Notes under the pieces: generated by a model
What the model was told of the DNA's origin: nothing
Seen by the model: only the letters and a program-made list of their open reading frames with translations
Databases searched by the model: none
Shown here: positions 11,237-19,254 of the stretch, in pieces
Numbering within the stretch: the first letter of the stretch is position 1
Layout of the letters: every line of letters begins with the position of its first letter
Program-made: the position numbers and the translations under genes
DNA from: Buttiauxella selenatireducens
GTDB lineage: Bacteria > Pseudomonadota > Gammaproteobacteria > Enterobacterales > Enterobacteriaceae
Assembly: GCF_031432975.1 (NCBI RefSeq)
Contig: NZ_CP133838.1
Coordinates: 682,001 to 746,000 of the forward strand
Direction: 5' to 3'
Length of the DNA: 64,000 bases

Positions 11237-12154
11237 ATGAGTAAAACTTCAATCATTCTCGATACCGACCCTGGCATTGATGATGCCGTCGCGATAGCCG
11301 CCGCGATTTTTTCCCCACAGCTGGATTTAAAACTTCTGACGACAGTCGCAGGCAACGTCAGCGTTGAGAAAACAACGCGCAATGCCCTGCAATTGATGCA
11401 CTTCTGGCAGAAGAACATTCCGGTTGCACAAGGTGCCGCAACCCCGCTGGTGCGTAAACTGCGTGACGCCGCTAATGTTCATGGCGAGTCCGGTATGGAA
11501 GGTTATGCGTTCGTTGAACATCAGCGGAAGGCGCTGGATAAACCTGCTTTTCAGGCCATTTTCGAGTGCTTATGTGCAAGCGCTGAGCCCGTCACGCTGG
11601 TGGCGATTGGCCCGTTAACCAACATCGCTTTGTTGCTCACTCAGTACCCAGAGTGCAAACCGAAAATCAAACGTCTGGTGATTATGGGCGGATCGGCGGG
11701 TCGCGGTAATTTCACACCGAACGCTGAATTCAATATGGCTATCGACCCTGAAGCGGGTGCGCGCGTCTTTGAAAGCGGGCTGGAGATTGTGATGTGCGGC
11801 CTCGACGTGACCAATCAGGCGATGCTTAGCCCAGAATATCTGGCAACACTTCCCGAACTGAATCAAACCGGGAAAATGCTACACGCGTTGTTCAGCCACT
11901 ATCGCAGCGGAAGTATGTCTACGGGTCTGAGAATGCATGATCTTTGCGCTATCGCCTGGTTGGTAAAACCTGAACTTTTCCGCGTGGAATCATGTTTTGT
12001 GGCGGTGGAAACCCACGGCGAATTTACGGCGGGAACCACGGTTGTCGATCTTGAAGGCCGGTTAAAGCGACAATCCAACGCACTGGTAGCAATGGATTTA
12101 GACGTAGCAGGTTTCCAGGCATGGGTGGCAGAGGCGCTGGCGCTGGCCCCGTAA
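11237..12154 (+). CDS. rihC: Nonspecific ribonucleoside hydrolase RihC
   Basis: 305 residues (E. coli RihC 304). Hydrolyses purine and pyrimidine ribonucleosides to base and ribose. The nucleoside-hydrolase metal/ribose signature [12 protein letters not shown] is near the N-terminus, with the motifs [23 protein letters not shown] and MHDLCAI further on. The start at 11237 follows GAGGAAGG; an upstream in-frame ATG at 11192 lies within the ispH terminator and is rejected. In E. coli dapB follows directly; here the accessory sugar zone intervenes. Confidence 0.93.
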   Translation: MSKTSIILDTDPGIDDAVAIAAAIFSPQLDLKLLTTVAGNVSVEKTTRNALQLMHFWQKNIPVAQGAATPLVRKLRDAANVHGESGMEGYAFVEHQRKALDKPAFQAIFECLCASAEPVTLVAIGPLTNIALLLTQYPECKPKIKRLVIMGGSAGRGNFTPNAEFNMAIDPEAGARVFESGLEIVMCGLDVTNQAMLSPEYLATLPELNQTGKMLHALFSHYRSGSMSTGLRMHDLCAIAWLVKPELFRVESCFVAVETHGEFTAGTTVVDLEGRLKRQSNALVAMDLDVAGFQAWVAEALALAP

Positions 12155-12197
12155 TATTTAACGCGACGCAGATCGAATTTCTTCGGTTCAACTATTC

Positions 12198-12223
12198 GGT
12201 TAATCGATTAACCTTGCTATGCT
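12198..12223 (+). promoter_or_regulatory. Operator O1 and promoter of the cupin isomerase unit
   Basis: A perfect 16-bp palindrome GGTTAATCGATTAACC at 12198-12213 is followed by a possible -10 TATGCT (12218-12223), so a bound repressor would cover the -35/-10 spacer. Two close variants lie at 18065 and 18187 around the MalI-like regulator gene. The palindrome and its repetition are seen directly; regulator assignment is inferred. Confidence 0.8.
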
Positions 12224-12257
12224 GATTCAGCAGTTCTCCTTGGGCCGGAGAAAAACG

Positions 12258-12821
12258 ATGAGTATTACCTTCAATAAACCACCGAGCGTGGCGTTCCTTA
12301 CGGGCCAATTCACGGCTGAAAATGTGATTAAAAAAGTCACCCGCAGCGGTGATTTGAGCGGCGTGTTTCACGATATCGCCGCCTGGCAGGCTATTCCATC
12401 CGATACTCCGATTTATGAAGTCGAAATGCTCAATTCCCTGCAAGGGGAAGGTGAGTTGTATGTTGGCATGACGCATCTGCATCCGGGCCGTGTGGGCAAC
12501 GAATTCCATATGACTCGCGGGCATTTCCATCAGCGCCGCGAGCAGGGAGAGGTGTACTTCGGGATCCGGGGAAGTGGCTTACTGCTGCTGCAAAACGAGC
12601 ATCGCAAAGCTTGGCTGGAGCACGTTTCACCGGGGTCTGTGCATATTATTCCAGGGGATACCGCGCATCGGCTTATCAATACCGGCAGCGAAGTGCTCTC
12701 AGCACTGGCTGTTTGGCCGAGTATTGCGGGCCACGATTACGGCTCGCTGGCGCAGGGTTTTGCAGCGCGCGTGGTTTTGCAGGATGGAAAAATCCAGGCG
12801 AAAGAGGTGCAAAATGGCTGA
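12258..12821 (+). CDS. Cupin-type glucose-6-phosphate isomerase (archaeal-like)
   Basis: 187 residues. It resembles the cupin phosphoglucose isomerases of Pyrococcus (GPI family), unrelated in fold to classical Pgi. The metal site is intact: H89 and H91 in TRGHFHQ, E98 in EQGEVYF, and H137 in GDTAHRLIN, spaced as in the P. furiosus enzyme; the GHDYG motif follows at 158-162. Expected activity is metal-dependent aldose/ketose isomerisation of a hexose 6-phosphate. The start at 12258 has GGAG 7 bases upstream; an in-frame ATG at 12219 overlaps the promoter and is rejected. It overlaps the next cupin gene by 8 bases (ATGGCTGA). With operator O1 upstream it probably belongs to the regulon of the PTS genes at 13729-18036. 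The true substrate may not be glucose 6-phosphate. Confidence 0.75.
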   Translation: MSITFNKPPSVAFLTGQFTAENVIKKVTRSGDLSGVFHDIAAWQAIPSDTPIYEVEMLNSLQGEGELYVGMTHLHPGRVGNEFHMTRGHFHQRREQGEVYFGIRGSGLLLLQNEHRKAWLEHVSPGSVHIIPGDTAHRLINTGSEVLSALAVWPSIAGHDYGSLAQGFAARVVLQDGKIQAKEVQNG

Positions 12822-13595
12822 GTCGCGGCTTCATTTCGGGCTGGATATGCAAGTGCATCACCAGCCAATGGGCTTTAGCTACGGGGAAGAAGTGATTGGT
12901 CCGTTGCCGGAGATCCGCAAACTTGAAAGCATCCGCGCTTCGTTACGCGATCCGCACTGTGATGGGCCGGAAGATGTTTATGCCATTGTTATGGATGTGG
13001 CACGTTTACAGGATCGGGAAGAACTCAAAAAAGAATGTTGCTGTTTGGCGTGGTGACGTACGCCTCCGGGCGTTTGGGTGATGAGCCCATACGCAGCCAG
13101 GGGCATATTCACCGCATCAGCAGCCATAGCGGTTGGTCGCCGCCTGAGCTGTATGAAATCTGGCAGGGCAAAGCGATTATCTATATGCAGGAATATGTTG
13201 CTGACGATCCGGGGCGCTGTTTTGCCGTTCTCGCAGGCCCTGGTGAGAAAGTGTTGGTGCCGCCGGGTTGGGCGCACGCCACGATTTCAGCTTCGCCGGA
13301 TGAACCGCTGACGTTTGGTGCCTGGTGCGACAGAGAATACGGTTTTGAATACGAGGCGGTTCGTGCTTACAAAGGGTTGGCGTGGTATCCGCTGTTGCAG
13401 GATGAACATATTGCCTGGCAGAATAATCGCCATTACATGCCGGGGCGCTTACAGGTGACGTCGCCGCGTTGTTATACCGAGTTTGGTATTACAGATGAGC
13501 CGTTATATCAACAATTTATAGACGATCCTGCGCGGTTTCAGTTTATTTCTAAGCCGGGGATGGTGAGTCAGAAGTGGGTGAATTTTCATCCTTAA
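12814..13595 (+). pseudogene. Second cupin GPI-like gene, frameshifted at an A6 run
   Basis: A second cupin protein of the same family is spread over two frames. From ATG 12814 (ribosome site AGAGG) the frame encodes MAESRLHFGLDMQVHHQP... for 73 matching codons, then stops at 13056 after a short non-homologous tail. The continuation is in the +1 frame from about 13033 to the stop at 13595 and carries the metal motif: QGHIHR (HxH), PELYEIWQG (Glu) and PPGWAHATI (His). One extra A in the A6 run at 13027-13032 would restore a 260-residue protein. It may be a true frameshift, a slippery site read by frameshifting, two-part translation from ATG 13035 (which has no ribosome site), or a homopolymer sequencing error. 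Overlap with the upstream cupin gene implies coupled translation. Confidence 0.75.
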
Positions 13596-13601
13596 AAACC
13601 A

Positions 13602-13714
13602 CCCTCACCCTAACCCTCTCCCAAGGGAGAGGGGATTTTGGTTTCCCCCTCTCCTTTGGGAGAGGGGATTTTAGTTTCCCCCTCTCCTTTGGGAGAGGGT
13701 CGGGGTGAGGGGGA
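13602..13714. repeat. GC-rich palindromic repeat array A (33-bp period)
   Basis: Starts CCCTCACCCTAACCCTCTCC and ends GGAGAGGGTCGGGGTGAGGG, the two ends being complementary. Inside, a hairpin unit CCCTCTCC(n)GGGAGAGGGG plus ATTTTGGTTTCC repeats with a 33-bp period, three hairpins in all. It lies between the convergent cupin unit (+) and PTS operon (-), where it may act as a bidirectional terminator or mRNA 3' stabiliser. The same element class occurs at 44251 and 51463. Confidence 0.9.
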
Positions 13715-13728
13715 AATTAACACTACAA

Positions 13729-14544
13729 TCAACTAAACAACCCAACTGCCACACCCGCCGCGGCCAGCACCAGCAATAACAACATCGCTTTCACCGGCGA
13801 AACACCGCGTTTAGCCATCAAATACCAGGTGCCAATCACGACCAGCAACGGTAACAAATTCGGGAAAATTCCATCCAGCATCTGCTGCACATGAATATTC
13901 ACGCCATCTTTGGTGACAAACTCAAGCCCGGTCCCCAGCTTCACATAACTTGCCGCCACGCCGCCCATCACGAACACGCCGAGTAACGATAGCGCTTCCC
14001 GCAGGCGCGTTGATTTGCTGCTCACCAGCATTTCAACAGACGTTGAACCCATGCGGTAACCTTTCAGGAACAGGAACCACGATCCGGGAATAATAATCGC
14101 AAGCCAGGCAACGCAATAAAACAGCGGTCCGAGGATATTCCCGCCTGCCGCAAGCGCCATACCGATGCTGAGTAGAATCGGGATCAACATGCCGGGGATC
14201 ATCGAATCACCAATGCCTGCCACCGGTCCCATCAATCCCACTTTCAGGGTGTTGATGGTTTCGCCGTCAATCGGTTCACCATTGGCGCGCTTTTCTTCCA
14301 GTCCCAGCACCATGCCGTTCACGATCGCACCCAACTGTGGCTCGGTGTTATAAAACGACGCGTGGCGCTTGAGCATCTCCTTACGTTGTTCCTCATCGGG
14401 ATAGAGTTTTTTCGCCACCGGCAGCATGCTCAAACAAAAACCGAATGACTCAAGACGCTCAAAGCTCATGGAGGAGAGGTTGTACATCATCCAGCTACGC
14501 CAGCAGCGGCGTAAATCCTGGCGAGTGAGTTTACGTTCTTCCAT
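13729..14544 (-). CDS. PTS mannose-family EIID membrane component
   Basis: 271 residues. EIID of the mannose-fructose-sorbose PTS family; with EIIC it forms the inner-membrane sugar channel. The family hallmarks SSMSFERLESFGF near the N-terminus and GPVAGIGDSMIPG in the middle are present, with hydrophobic segments in the C-terminal half (ILLSIGMALAAGG, AIIIPGSWFLF, LLPLLVVIGTWYL, AMLLLLVLAAAGVAVGLF). Last gene of the operon 18036-13729; its start overlaps the EIIC stop by one base. Substrate unknown. Confidence 0.93.
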   Translation of the reverse strand: MEERKLTRQDLRRCWRSWMMYNLSSMSFERLESFGFCLSMLPVAKKLYPDEEQRKEMLKRHASFYNTEPQLGAIVNGMVLGLEEKRANGEPIDGETINTLKVGLMGPVAGIGDSMIPGMLIPILLSIGMALAAGGNILGPLFYCVAWLAIIIPGSWFLFLKGYRMGSTSVEMLVSSKSTRLREALSLLGVFVMGGVAASYVKLGTGLEFVTKDGVNIHVQQMLDGIFPNLLPLLVVIGTWYLMAKRGVSPVKAMLLLLVLAAAGVAVGLFS

Positions 14545-15341
14545 CAGAATTCATCCTCATCATCAGTGGCGGTTGAGGCTACACGTTCAGCTTGCGGCTC
14601 GGGTTTGTAGTTGTAGTGAATTAACGCCAGCAGCGCCCCGACAATCACCAGCGCCACCATGTTTAATTTCAGGAAAACGATGCAGATAAACCCCACCAGG
14701 AAGTAAATCAACATGCTGTAATTTTTGATGATTTGTTTGAGAAGAATCGCGATCCCGACCGCTGGCAGAATGCCACCCAGCACGTTCATCGTGGAAAGGA
14801 CGATATGCGGCAGGCTGTCCATAAAGGCGTTGATGTACTGCGCGCCGAAATAGACTGCGATAAACGTCGGAATAAAACGCATCAGGAAGTTGGTGGCTTG
14901 TGGCCAGATGGCGCTGTTGAGGTACACACCGCGTTCGTCGCCTTTCTCAAGTGCAACGTCTGCTCGGTGGTTCCACCATGAGTTCAGTACCATCATGGCA
15001 TTGAACAACACAGTCCCTGCAATACCGATGGTGGCGGCTAACGCCACGGCGACTTCCGGGCCTTTATTGGAAAGGATACCCAGCGCGATTGCCGGGAAAG
15101 CCACAAAGTTCAGATCGGCAGGCATAGATCCACCGGGGGTTACCATCGCGATGTACACAGCCTGAACCGCCACACCAATGATAATCCCGGTTTGAACATC
15201 GCCGAGAATAAATCCTACCAACATTCCTGAAACCAACGGGCGAGTAATCAAATACCAGCCACCAGTAAGCCCCAGCAGCCATGGGCTGCTCAACGCACCG
15301 AGGTAACAGAGAATGCCGATCAAAGCCGCTTCAAAAGCCAT
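14544..15341 (-). CDS. PTS mannose-family EIIC membrane component
   Basis: 265 residues. Sugar-translocating EIIC subunit: mostly hydrophobic, with the early motif GGWYLITRPLVSGMLVGFILGD and VQAVYIAMVTPGGSMPAD typical of the family. The C-terminal tail is hydrophilic and acidic (TATDDEDEF). It pairs with the EIID encoded immediately downstream (TGA/ATG overlap) and starts 11 bases after the EIIB stop. Confidence 0.93.
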   Translation of the reverse strand: MAFEAALIGILCYLGALSSPWLLGLTGGWYLITRPLVSGMLVGFILGDVQTGIIIGVAVQAVYIAMVTPGGSMPADLNFVAFPAIALGILSNKGPEVAVALAATIGIAGTVLFNAMMVLNSWWNHRADVALEKGDERGVYLNSAIWPQATNFLMRFIPTFIAVYFGAQYINAFMDSLPHIVLSTMNVLGGILPAVGIAILLKQIIKNYSMLIYFLVGFICIVFLKLNMVALVIVGALLALIHYNYKPEPQAERVASTATDDEDEF

Positions 15342-15352
15342 AATGCACTCCT

Positions 15353-15847
15353 TTATTTGAGTTTTTGGCGAGCGTCCTGCCAGCTATAGCTGCTGGCATC
15401 AGGAACCAGACGAAATTCAATCTGGTGCCCGCGGCTTGAGAGGTAGTCGAACGCGGCTATCTCTTCCGGGTTTACAGACTGATTAGGGCCAATGGTTGTG
15501 GTGGTGGCACGTGCGCTCATCGGGCCAACGTTGATTTTTTTATTGCTGTTTTGCAGGCTGATCCCCGCTTCTTCGATGCGTTTGAGCGTGACGGGGGATT
15601 TGCCAATCACGAAATACTGCTTTTCGCTGGCGATGATCTTCGGCAGCTTTTCAATCGCCGTTGCGGTATCAAACAGCCAAACTTTGATGTCCTGCACCGC
15701 ACCTTTCATGACTGAAGAAAGCAGAGGATCCGCGGCGACCGCATCATCAATCGCGATAATCCCCTGGCACGGCAGCTCTTTTGCCCAGCGAGTCACTAAC
15801 TGGCCGTGGATCACCCGATCGTCGATACGTACAAATGAAATACTCAT
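15353..15847 (-). CDS. PTS mannose-family EIIB component
   Basis: 164 residues, cytoplasmic. Carries the phosphorylatable histidine H14 in the signature VRIDDRVIHGQLVTRW. It takes phosphate from EIIA and passes it to the incoming sugar, most likely at C6 as is usual in this family. Located between EIIA (9-base gap) and EIIC. Confidence 0.94.
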   Translation of the reverse strand: MSISFVRIDDRVIHGQLVTRWAKELPCQGIIAIDDAVAADPLLSSVMKGAVQDIKVWLFDTATAIEKLPKIIASEKQYFVIGKSPVTLKRIEEAGISLQNSNKKINVGPMSARATTTTIGPNQSVNPEEIAAFDYLSSRGHQIEFRLVPDASSYSWQDARQKLK

Positions 15848-15856
15848 CGTGCCCCC

Positions 15857-16285
15857 TTAGAAATCATCCGATTGCGCAGCTTCAGCCAGACGAGCCTGTA
15901 CCAGCGATTCTTGCGTTTGCTCCAGCAATTGCGCGGCAGCGTGCTCAACATCTTGCAGATCTTTTATTTCATCGCTTAGCAGCAACATGGGGAAATTCAC
16001 CCCACCGAGAACCGCAATTGGCGGCTGTGTTTGTGGGTCAAACGCGTGATGACAGGCGATGTTCCACGGCGTACCACTTTGCAAATCGCACAGCACCAGT
16101 ACGCCATCGGCTCCTTTGCTTGCCTGTTTCAAAACGGCGGCAAACTCATCAGCAAAACTATTGATGCCCTTGTTTTCAGTGAGCATGATGGGGAAAACAT
16201 GCGGCAATTCGCCGTATACCATGTGCGAACTGGTGAGAAGCGCATCTGCCAGTGAGCCGTGTGTTGCCAGAATCACATTAATCAT
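15857..16285 (-). CDS. PTS mannose-family EIIA component
   Basis: 142 residues, cytoplasmic. Short EIIA with the active histidine H9 in ILATHGSLADALL and the DLQSGTPWN and LGGVNFPMLL motifs of the EIIA-Man family. It receives phosphate from HPr. Here EIIA and EIIB are separate proteins, unlike the fused ManX of E. coli. Its ATG follows the stop of the isomerase gene by 2 bases. Confidence 0.94.
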   Translation of the reverse strand: MINVILATHGSLADALLTSSHMVYGELPHVFPIMLTENKGINSFADEFAAVLKQASKGADGVLVLCDLQSGTPWNIACHHAFDPQTQPPIAVLGGVNFPMLLLSDEIKDLQDVEHAAAQLLEQTQESLVQARLAEAAQSDDF

Positions 16286-16287
16286 TT

Positions 16288-18036
16288 TTATCCCCTTACC
16301 CAGGCTTTCATGGTGGCGAGTTGTTGATGAGCACCGCGACCGTACGGTGAAATTCGGTATTCCCCAACGGCTGCGGGAATGATGAAGGTTTCGGCGTAGT
16401 GCACGACAAACGGTTCGAATGCGCCGCTCGGGCTTTCAACCAGCGCTTCATCACCTTCTACCAGGTTCAGCACGTTGACCCCGCCGTTTGTATGATGTGT
16501 AACGGGCTGTGTAAACCAGTGGCGACGAGTTTCAATAAATTCCCGCTCGTGCAAACCGGTGCGCTCTTCGCGCCAGCCGTCACCTGCGGCGATAGGCTCG
16601 AAATGGTTCACCAGATGCTCAGTCACCCATTGGGTATCGCGTTGCCAGTCAATGACTTGCGCGCCGTGTTCCAGATGTACCGGGCGCGGCAGGCCATCAA
16701 GACCTAACCGGCCCCAGTCCCATAATTTAAAGGTGAAAATGTACGGCGTGGCGCTGATTTCCAGCACCATCGCGCCAGATCCAGAGCAGTGAACGGTGCC
16801 CGCAGGGATCAGGAAATGATCGTGTTTACGGGCCGGGAAGCGGTTTACAAACTTCTCATCATCAAACGCCTTTTCTCCGCGTTGTGCGGCTGCGAGTGAG
16901 TCGAGCATTTCTTGCGGATCGATTCCCGTTTTGGTTCCGAGGTAAACTTCCGCACCCGGTTCCGCTTCCAGCAGGTAGTAGCTTTCATCCTGCGTGTAGT
17001 GCATCCCGAAATGCTGCTGGATGTACTCCGTTATCGGATGAACCTGGAAACTTAAATTCTGCCCGCCGATGGTATCGAGGAAATCGAAACGGATCGGGAA
17101 TTCCGCACCGAATCGGGCATGAACGCGCTCACCAAGCAGCGGGCGAGGGTAGAGCAACACCAGATCCTGAGAAGGGATCTCGATCCGCACATCACCAAAA
17201 CGCAGTAACAGGCTGTTCTCCTCGGGCACACAGTCAAAACACCATGCGTAATTTGGCTTTGAGGGATCGAGATTGAATTTGTCTTTCATCCATTGGCCGC
17301 CCCAGACACCCGGGTCGAAGAATGGCACCACGCGGAAAGGTTGTTGCGTGGTTTGTTGCAGGCCGTGGCGTAGCGCTTCACCACTGACCATGGCGGGTTG
17401 TTCAGGGTTGTTGGTATCGAGCAGGAAATCTGCCCGCTTAAGCAAGGGGGTTTTATGGCGGTCAAACACGCGCCACTCAATGAAAAACGCACGTTTATAG
17501 CGGCGCAGAATATCTTCATCACAATTATCTACGCCCCAGTTGCCCAATTCACCCCGACGAAAACGCTGCTGGATTTCCCAGCGCGCAAGGTCTGCATAGA
17601 CCAGCATGTCACCCTGGTGAATCAATGCAGCCCCTGGGCCGTAAATCACGACCAGACCGTTGTTGACTTCAGCAACTTGCTGCTGCGCATGAGCCAGTTT
17701 CTCATGGCAAAAAAACTCTGTTAATTCGTGGCAGGAAAGCACGCCGAAGACACGGTCATCGGTCAGGTTATACGCCAGCAAGTCATGCAGATGTTGCTCA
17801 CTCAACCGCGCTGATTCTGCGTTGATAACCAGATCAGGATGCAACTGCGTAATGAGCTGTGAATGCAGCTCGTCAAGTTGAACACCGGGGTAGCAGTCAA
17901 TCACCAGTACGGTTTTTTCGGTGCGTGTGAGTTGCTCATCGAGCATGTGTTTGATAGCTGACCAGCCCTGCGATGCCTGGTGGTCAAACCCTGAAACCCT
18001 GACTTCGGGATACTTATCGTATGATGCCGAATGCAT
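16288..18036 (-). CDS. ManA-like (class I) hexose-phosphate isomerase with N-terminal kinase-like domain
   Basis: 582 residues, much longer than usual ManA (about 390). The C-terminal half, from about 232, is a class I mannose-6-phosphate isomerase-like cupin: VVPFFDPGVWGGQWM, then the zinc ligands Q331 and H333 in LSFQVHP, E351 in QDESYYLLEA, and H416 in IPAGTVHCSG. The first 230 residues are extra; KTVLVIDCYPG, GLVVIYGPGAALI and VYADLARWEIQQRFR look like a nucleoside-kinase/P-loop fold whose Walker A has lost GxxxxGK[ST]. That assignment is by eye and tentative. First gene of the PTS operon (PTS genes follow at 2-11 base spacing), with GGGAGA before ATG and an operator 29 bases upstream. 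Expected role: isomerising the PTS-derived sugar phosphate. Confidence 0.8.
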   Translation of the reverse strand: MHSASYDKYPEVRVSGFDHQASQGWSAIKHMLDEQLTRTEKTVLVIDCYPGVQLDELHSQLITQLHPDLVINAESARLSEQHLHDLLAYNLTDDRVFGVLSCHELTEFFCHEKLAHAQQQVAEVNNGLVVIYGPGAALIHQGDMLVYADLARWEIQQRFRRGELGNWGVDNCDEDILRRYKRAFFIEWRVFDRHKTPLLKRADFLLDTNNPEQPAMVSGEALRHGLQQTTQQPFRVVPFFDPGVWGGQWMKDKFNLDPSKPNYAWCFDCVPEENSLLLRFGDVRIEIPSQDLVLLYPRPLLGERVHARFGAEFPIRFDFLDTIGGQNLSFQVHPITEYIQQHFGMHYTQDESYYLLEAEPGAEVYLGTKTGIDPQEMLDSLAAAQRGEKAFDDEKFVNRFPARKHDHFLIPAGTVHCSGSGAMVLEISATPYIFTFKLWDWGRLGLDGLPRPVHLEHGAQVIDWQRDTQWVTEHLVNHFEPIAAGDGWREERTGLHEREFIETRRHWFTQPVTHHTNGGVNVLNLVEGDEALVESPSGAFEPFVVHYAETFIIPAAVGEYRISPYGRGAHQQLATMKAWVRG

Positions 18037-18064
18037 AATATTCTCCCTGTTTCTGATAGATTAA

Positions 18065-18080
18065 GATTAATCGATTAACC
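18065..18080. promoter_or_regulatory. Operator O2 upstream of the PTS operon
   Basis: GATTAATCGATTAACC, one base different from the perfect palindrome at 12198, located 29-44 bases before the ATG of the 582-residue isomerase gene, that is, in its promoter/leader. Confidence 0.8.
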
Positions 18081-18151
18081 CATTTTGAACAGTGTGGTAA
18101 ACGCGATTAACCCACCACTTTTAGCAATGGATTGCGAAAAACTGAGTTATC

Positions 18152-18167
18152 TGTGATGGCTTTCACA
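18152..18167. promoter_or_regulatory. CRP site between PTS operon and regulator gene
   Basis: TGTGATGGCTTTCACA has both half-sites of the CRP consensus TGTGA-N6-TCACA without mismatch. It lies midway in the divergent promoter region, implying cAMP-CRP activation of the PTS operon, the regulator, or both. Confidence 0.8.
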
Positions 18168-18186
18168 TGGCAGAGAGTAATTTTTT

Positions 18187-18202
18187 GGTTATTCGATTAA
18201 TC
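18187..18202. promoter_or_regulatory. Operator O3 upstream of the MalI-like regulator gene
   Basis: GGTTATTCGATTAATC differs from the 12198 operator at two positions and lies 33-48 bases before the regulator ATG, suggesting autoregulation. Confidence 0.75.
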
Positions 18203-18234
18203 TATTGGGAAATGCTTAATTATGAGGAGTGTCG

Positions 18235-19254
18235 ATGAGCACCGTTACCCTTGCCCAGGTTGCAAAACAGGCGGCAGTTTCAACCGCTACCGTTTCGATG
18301 GTGTTGCGTAATCGAGGCCGAATATCTGACGCCACCCGAAGTCGCGTACTCAAAGCCCTGGACGATCTGGGTTATGTTTACAACCAGACGGCTGCGAATC
18401 TACGTAATCGCACCAGCAACCAGGTCGGATTATTACTGCACGACATCACCAACCCGTTTTATGGCGAAATGACTGCCGGGCTGAGTCAGGAAATGGAGCG
18501 CCACGACTTGCTGCTGTTTCTCGCCAATAGCGAGGAGTCGGGTGAACGCCAGCAAAAGTTTGTCGATTCTCTGATGCGTAACAACGCCTGCGGAATGGTG
18601 TTGTGCGCGGCAAGGGAGACGCCGCCGCTGTTTTTCGAAACTCTGAAGCGGCGGAACATCCCGGCGATTATGGTGGTGCGCCCAATGGACGACGTTGATT
18701 TCGATTTCGTCGGCACTGACAACTTTTTGGGTACGCAACTGGCGACACAGCATTTGCTGCGTCTGGGCCACCGTCACATCGCATTTATCGGCGGCAGTGA
18801 AAACTCCATCAGCCGCGCCCAGCGTATTGGGGGCTACAGCAGTAAATTGCTGGAGCATCGTATCCAACCGAAAAGCGAATGGGTTGTTTCATCGCTCGCC
18901 AGCCAAAGTGACGGCGCGCGAGTGGCTGAAGAGCTGTTTAGCCGTTATCCGGAAATCACAGCGGCAGTCTGTTATCAGGATATTGTGGCGCTGGGCGTGA
19001 TGCAGACGCTACGGAAAATGGGCCGCCAGCCGGGTGTGGATTTTGCGCTGATAGGTTTTGACGACATCACCGAAGCGTCCCTGGTACAGCCTGCACTGAC
19101 GACGGTTTCAGTCGCGGCCAAAGAGATTGGACGCAAAGCGGGGGAGTTGTTGTATAGCCGAATTCAGGGCAACGACGAACCGCCAAAACGGATAATCCTC
19201 CCGCCTACGCTGGTGGTAAGGGAGTCGTGCGGGTTTGGTTCACAAACGCGTTAA
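18235..19254 (+). CDS. LacI-family repressor (MalI-like), local regulator of the PTS locus
   Basis: 339 residues. An N-terminal LacI helix-turn-helix ([20 protein letters not shown]) is followed by a periplasmic-binding-protein-like effector domain. Stretches such as [20 protein letters not shown] and AAVCYQD resemble E. coli MalI. The start at 18235 is preceded by GAGGAG at 5-base spacing; a GTG six bases earlier is less likely. It is divergent from the PTS operon, and operators O1-O3 flank the three transcription units it probably controls. The inducer is unknown but is likely the transported sugar or its phosphate. The 3' end overlaps the convergent glycosidase gene by 15 bases. Confidence 0.88.
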   Translation: MSTVTLAQVAKQAAVSTATVSMVLRNRGRISDATRSRVLKALDDLGYVYNQTAANLRNRTSNQVGLLLHDITNPFYGEMTAGLSQEMERHDLLLFLANSEESGERQQKFVDSLMRNNACGMVLCAARETPPLFFETLKRRNIPAIMVVRPMDDVDFDFVGTDNFLGTQLATQHLLRLGHRHIAFIGGSENSISRAQRIGGYSSKLLEHRIQPKSEWVVSSLASQSDGARVAEELFSRYPEITAAVCYQDIVALGVMQTLRKMGRQPGVDFALIGFDDITEASLVQPALTTVSVAAKEIGRKAGELLYSRIQGNDEPPKRIILPPTLVVRESCGFGSQTR

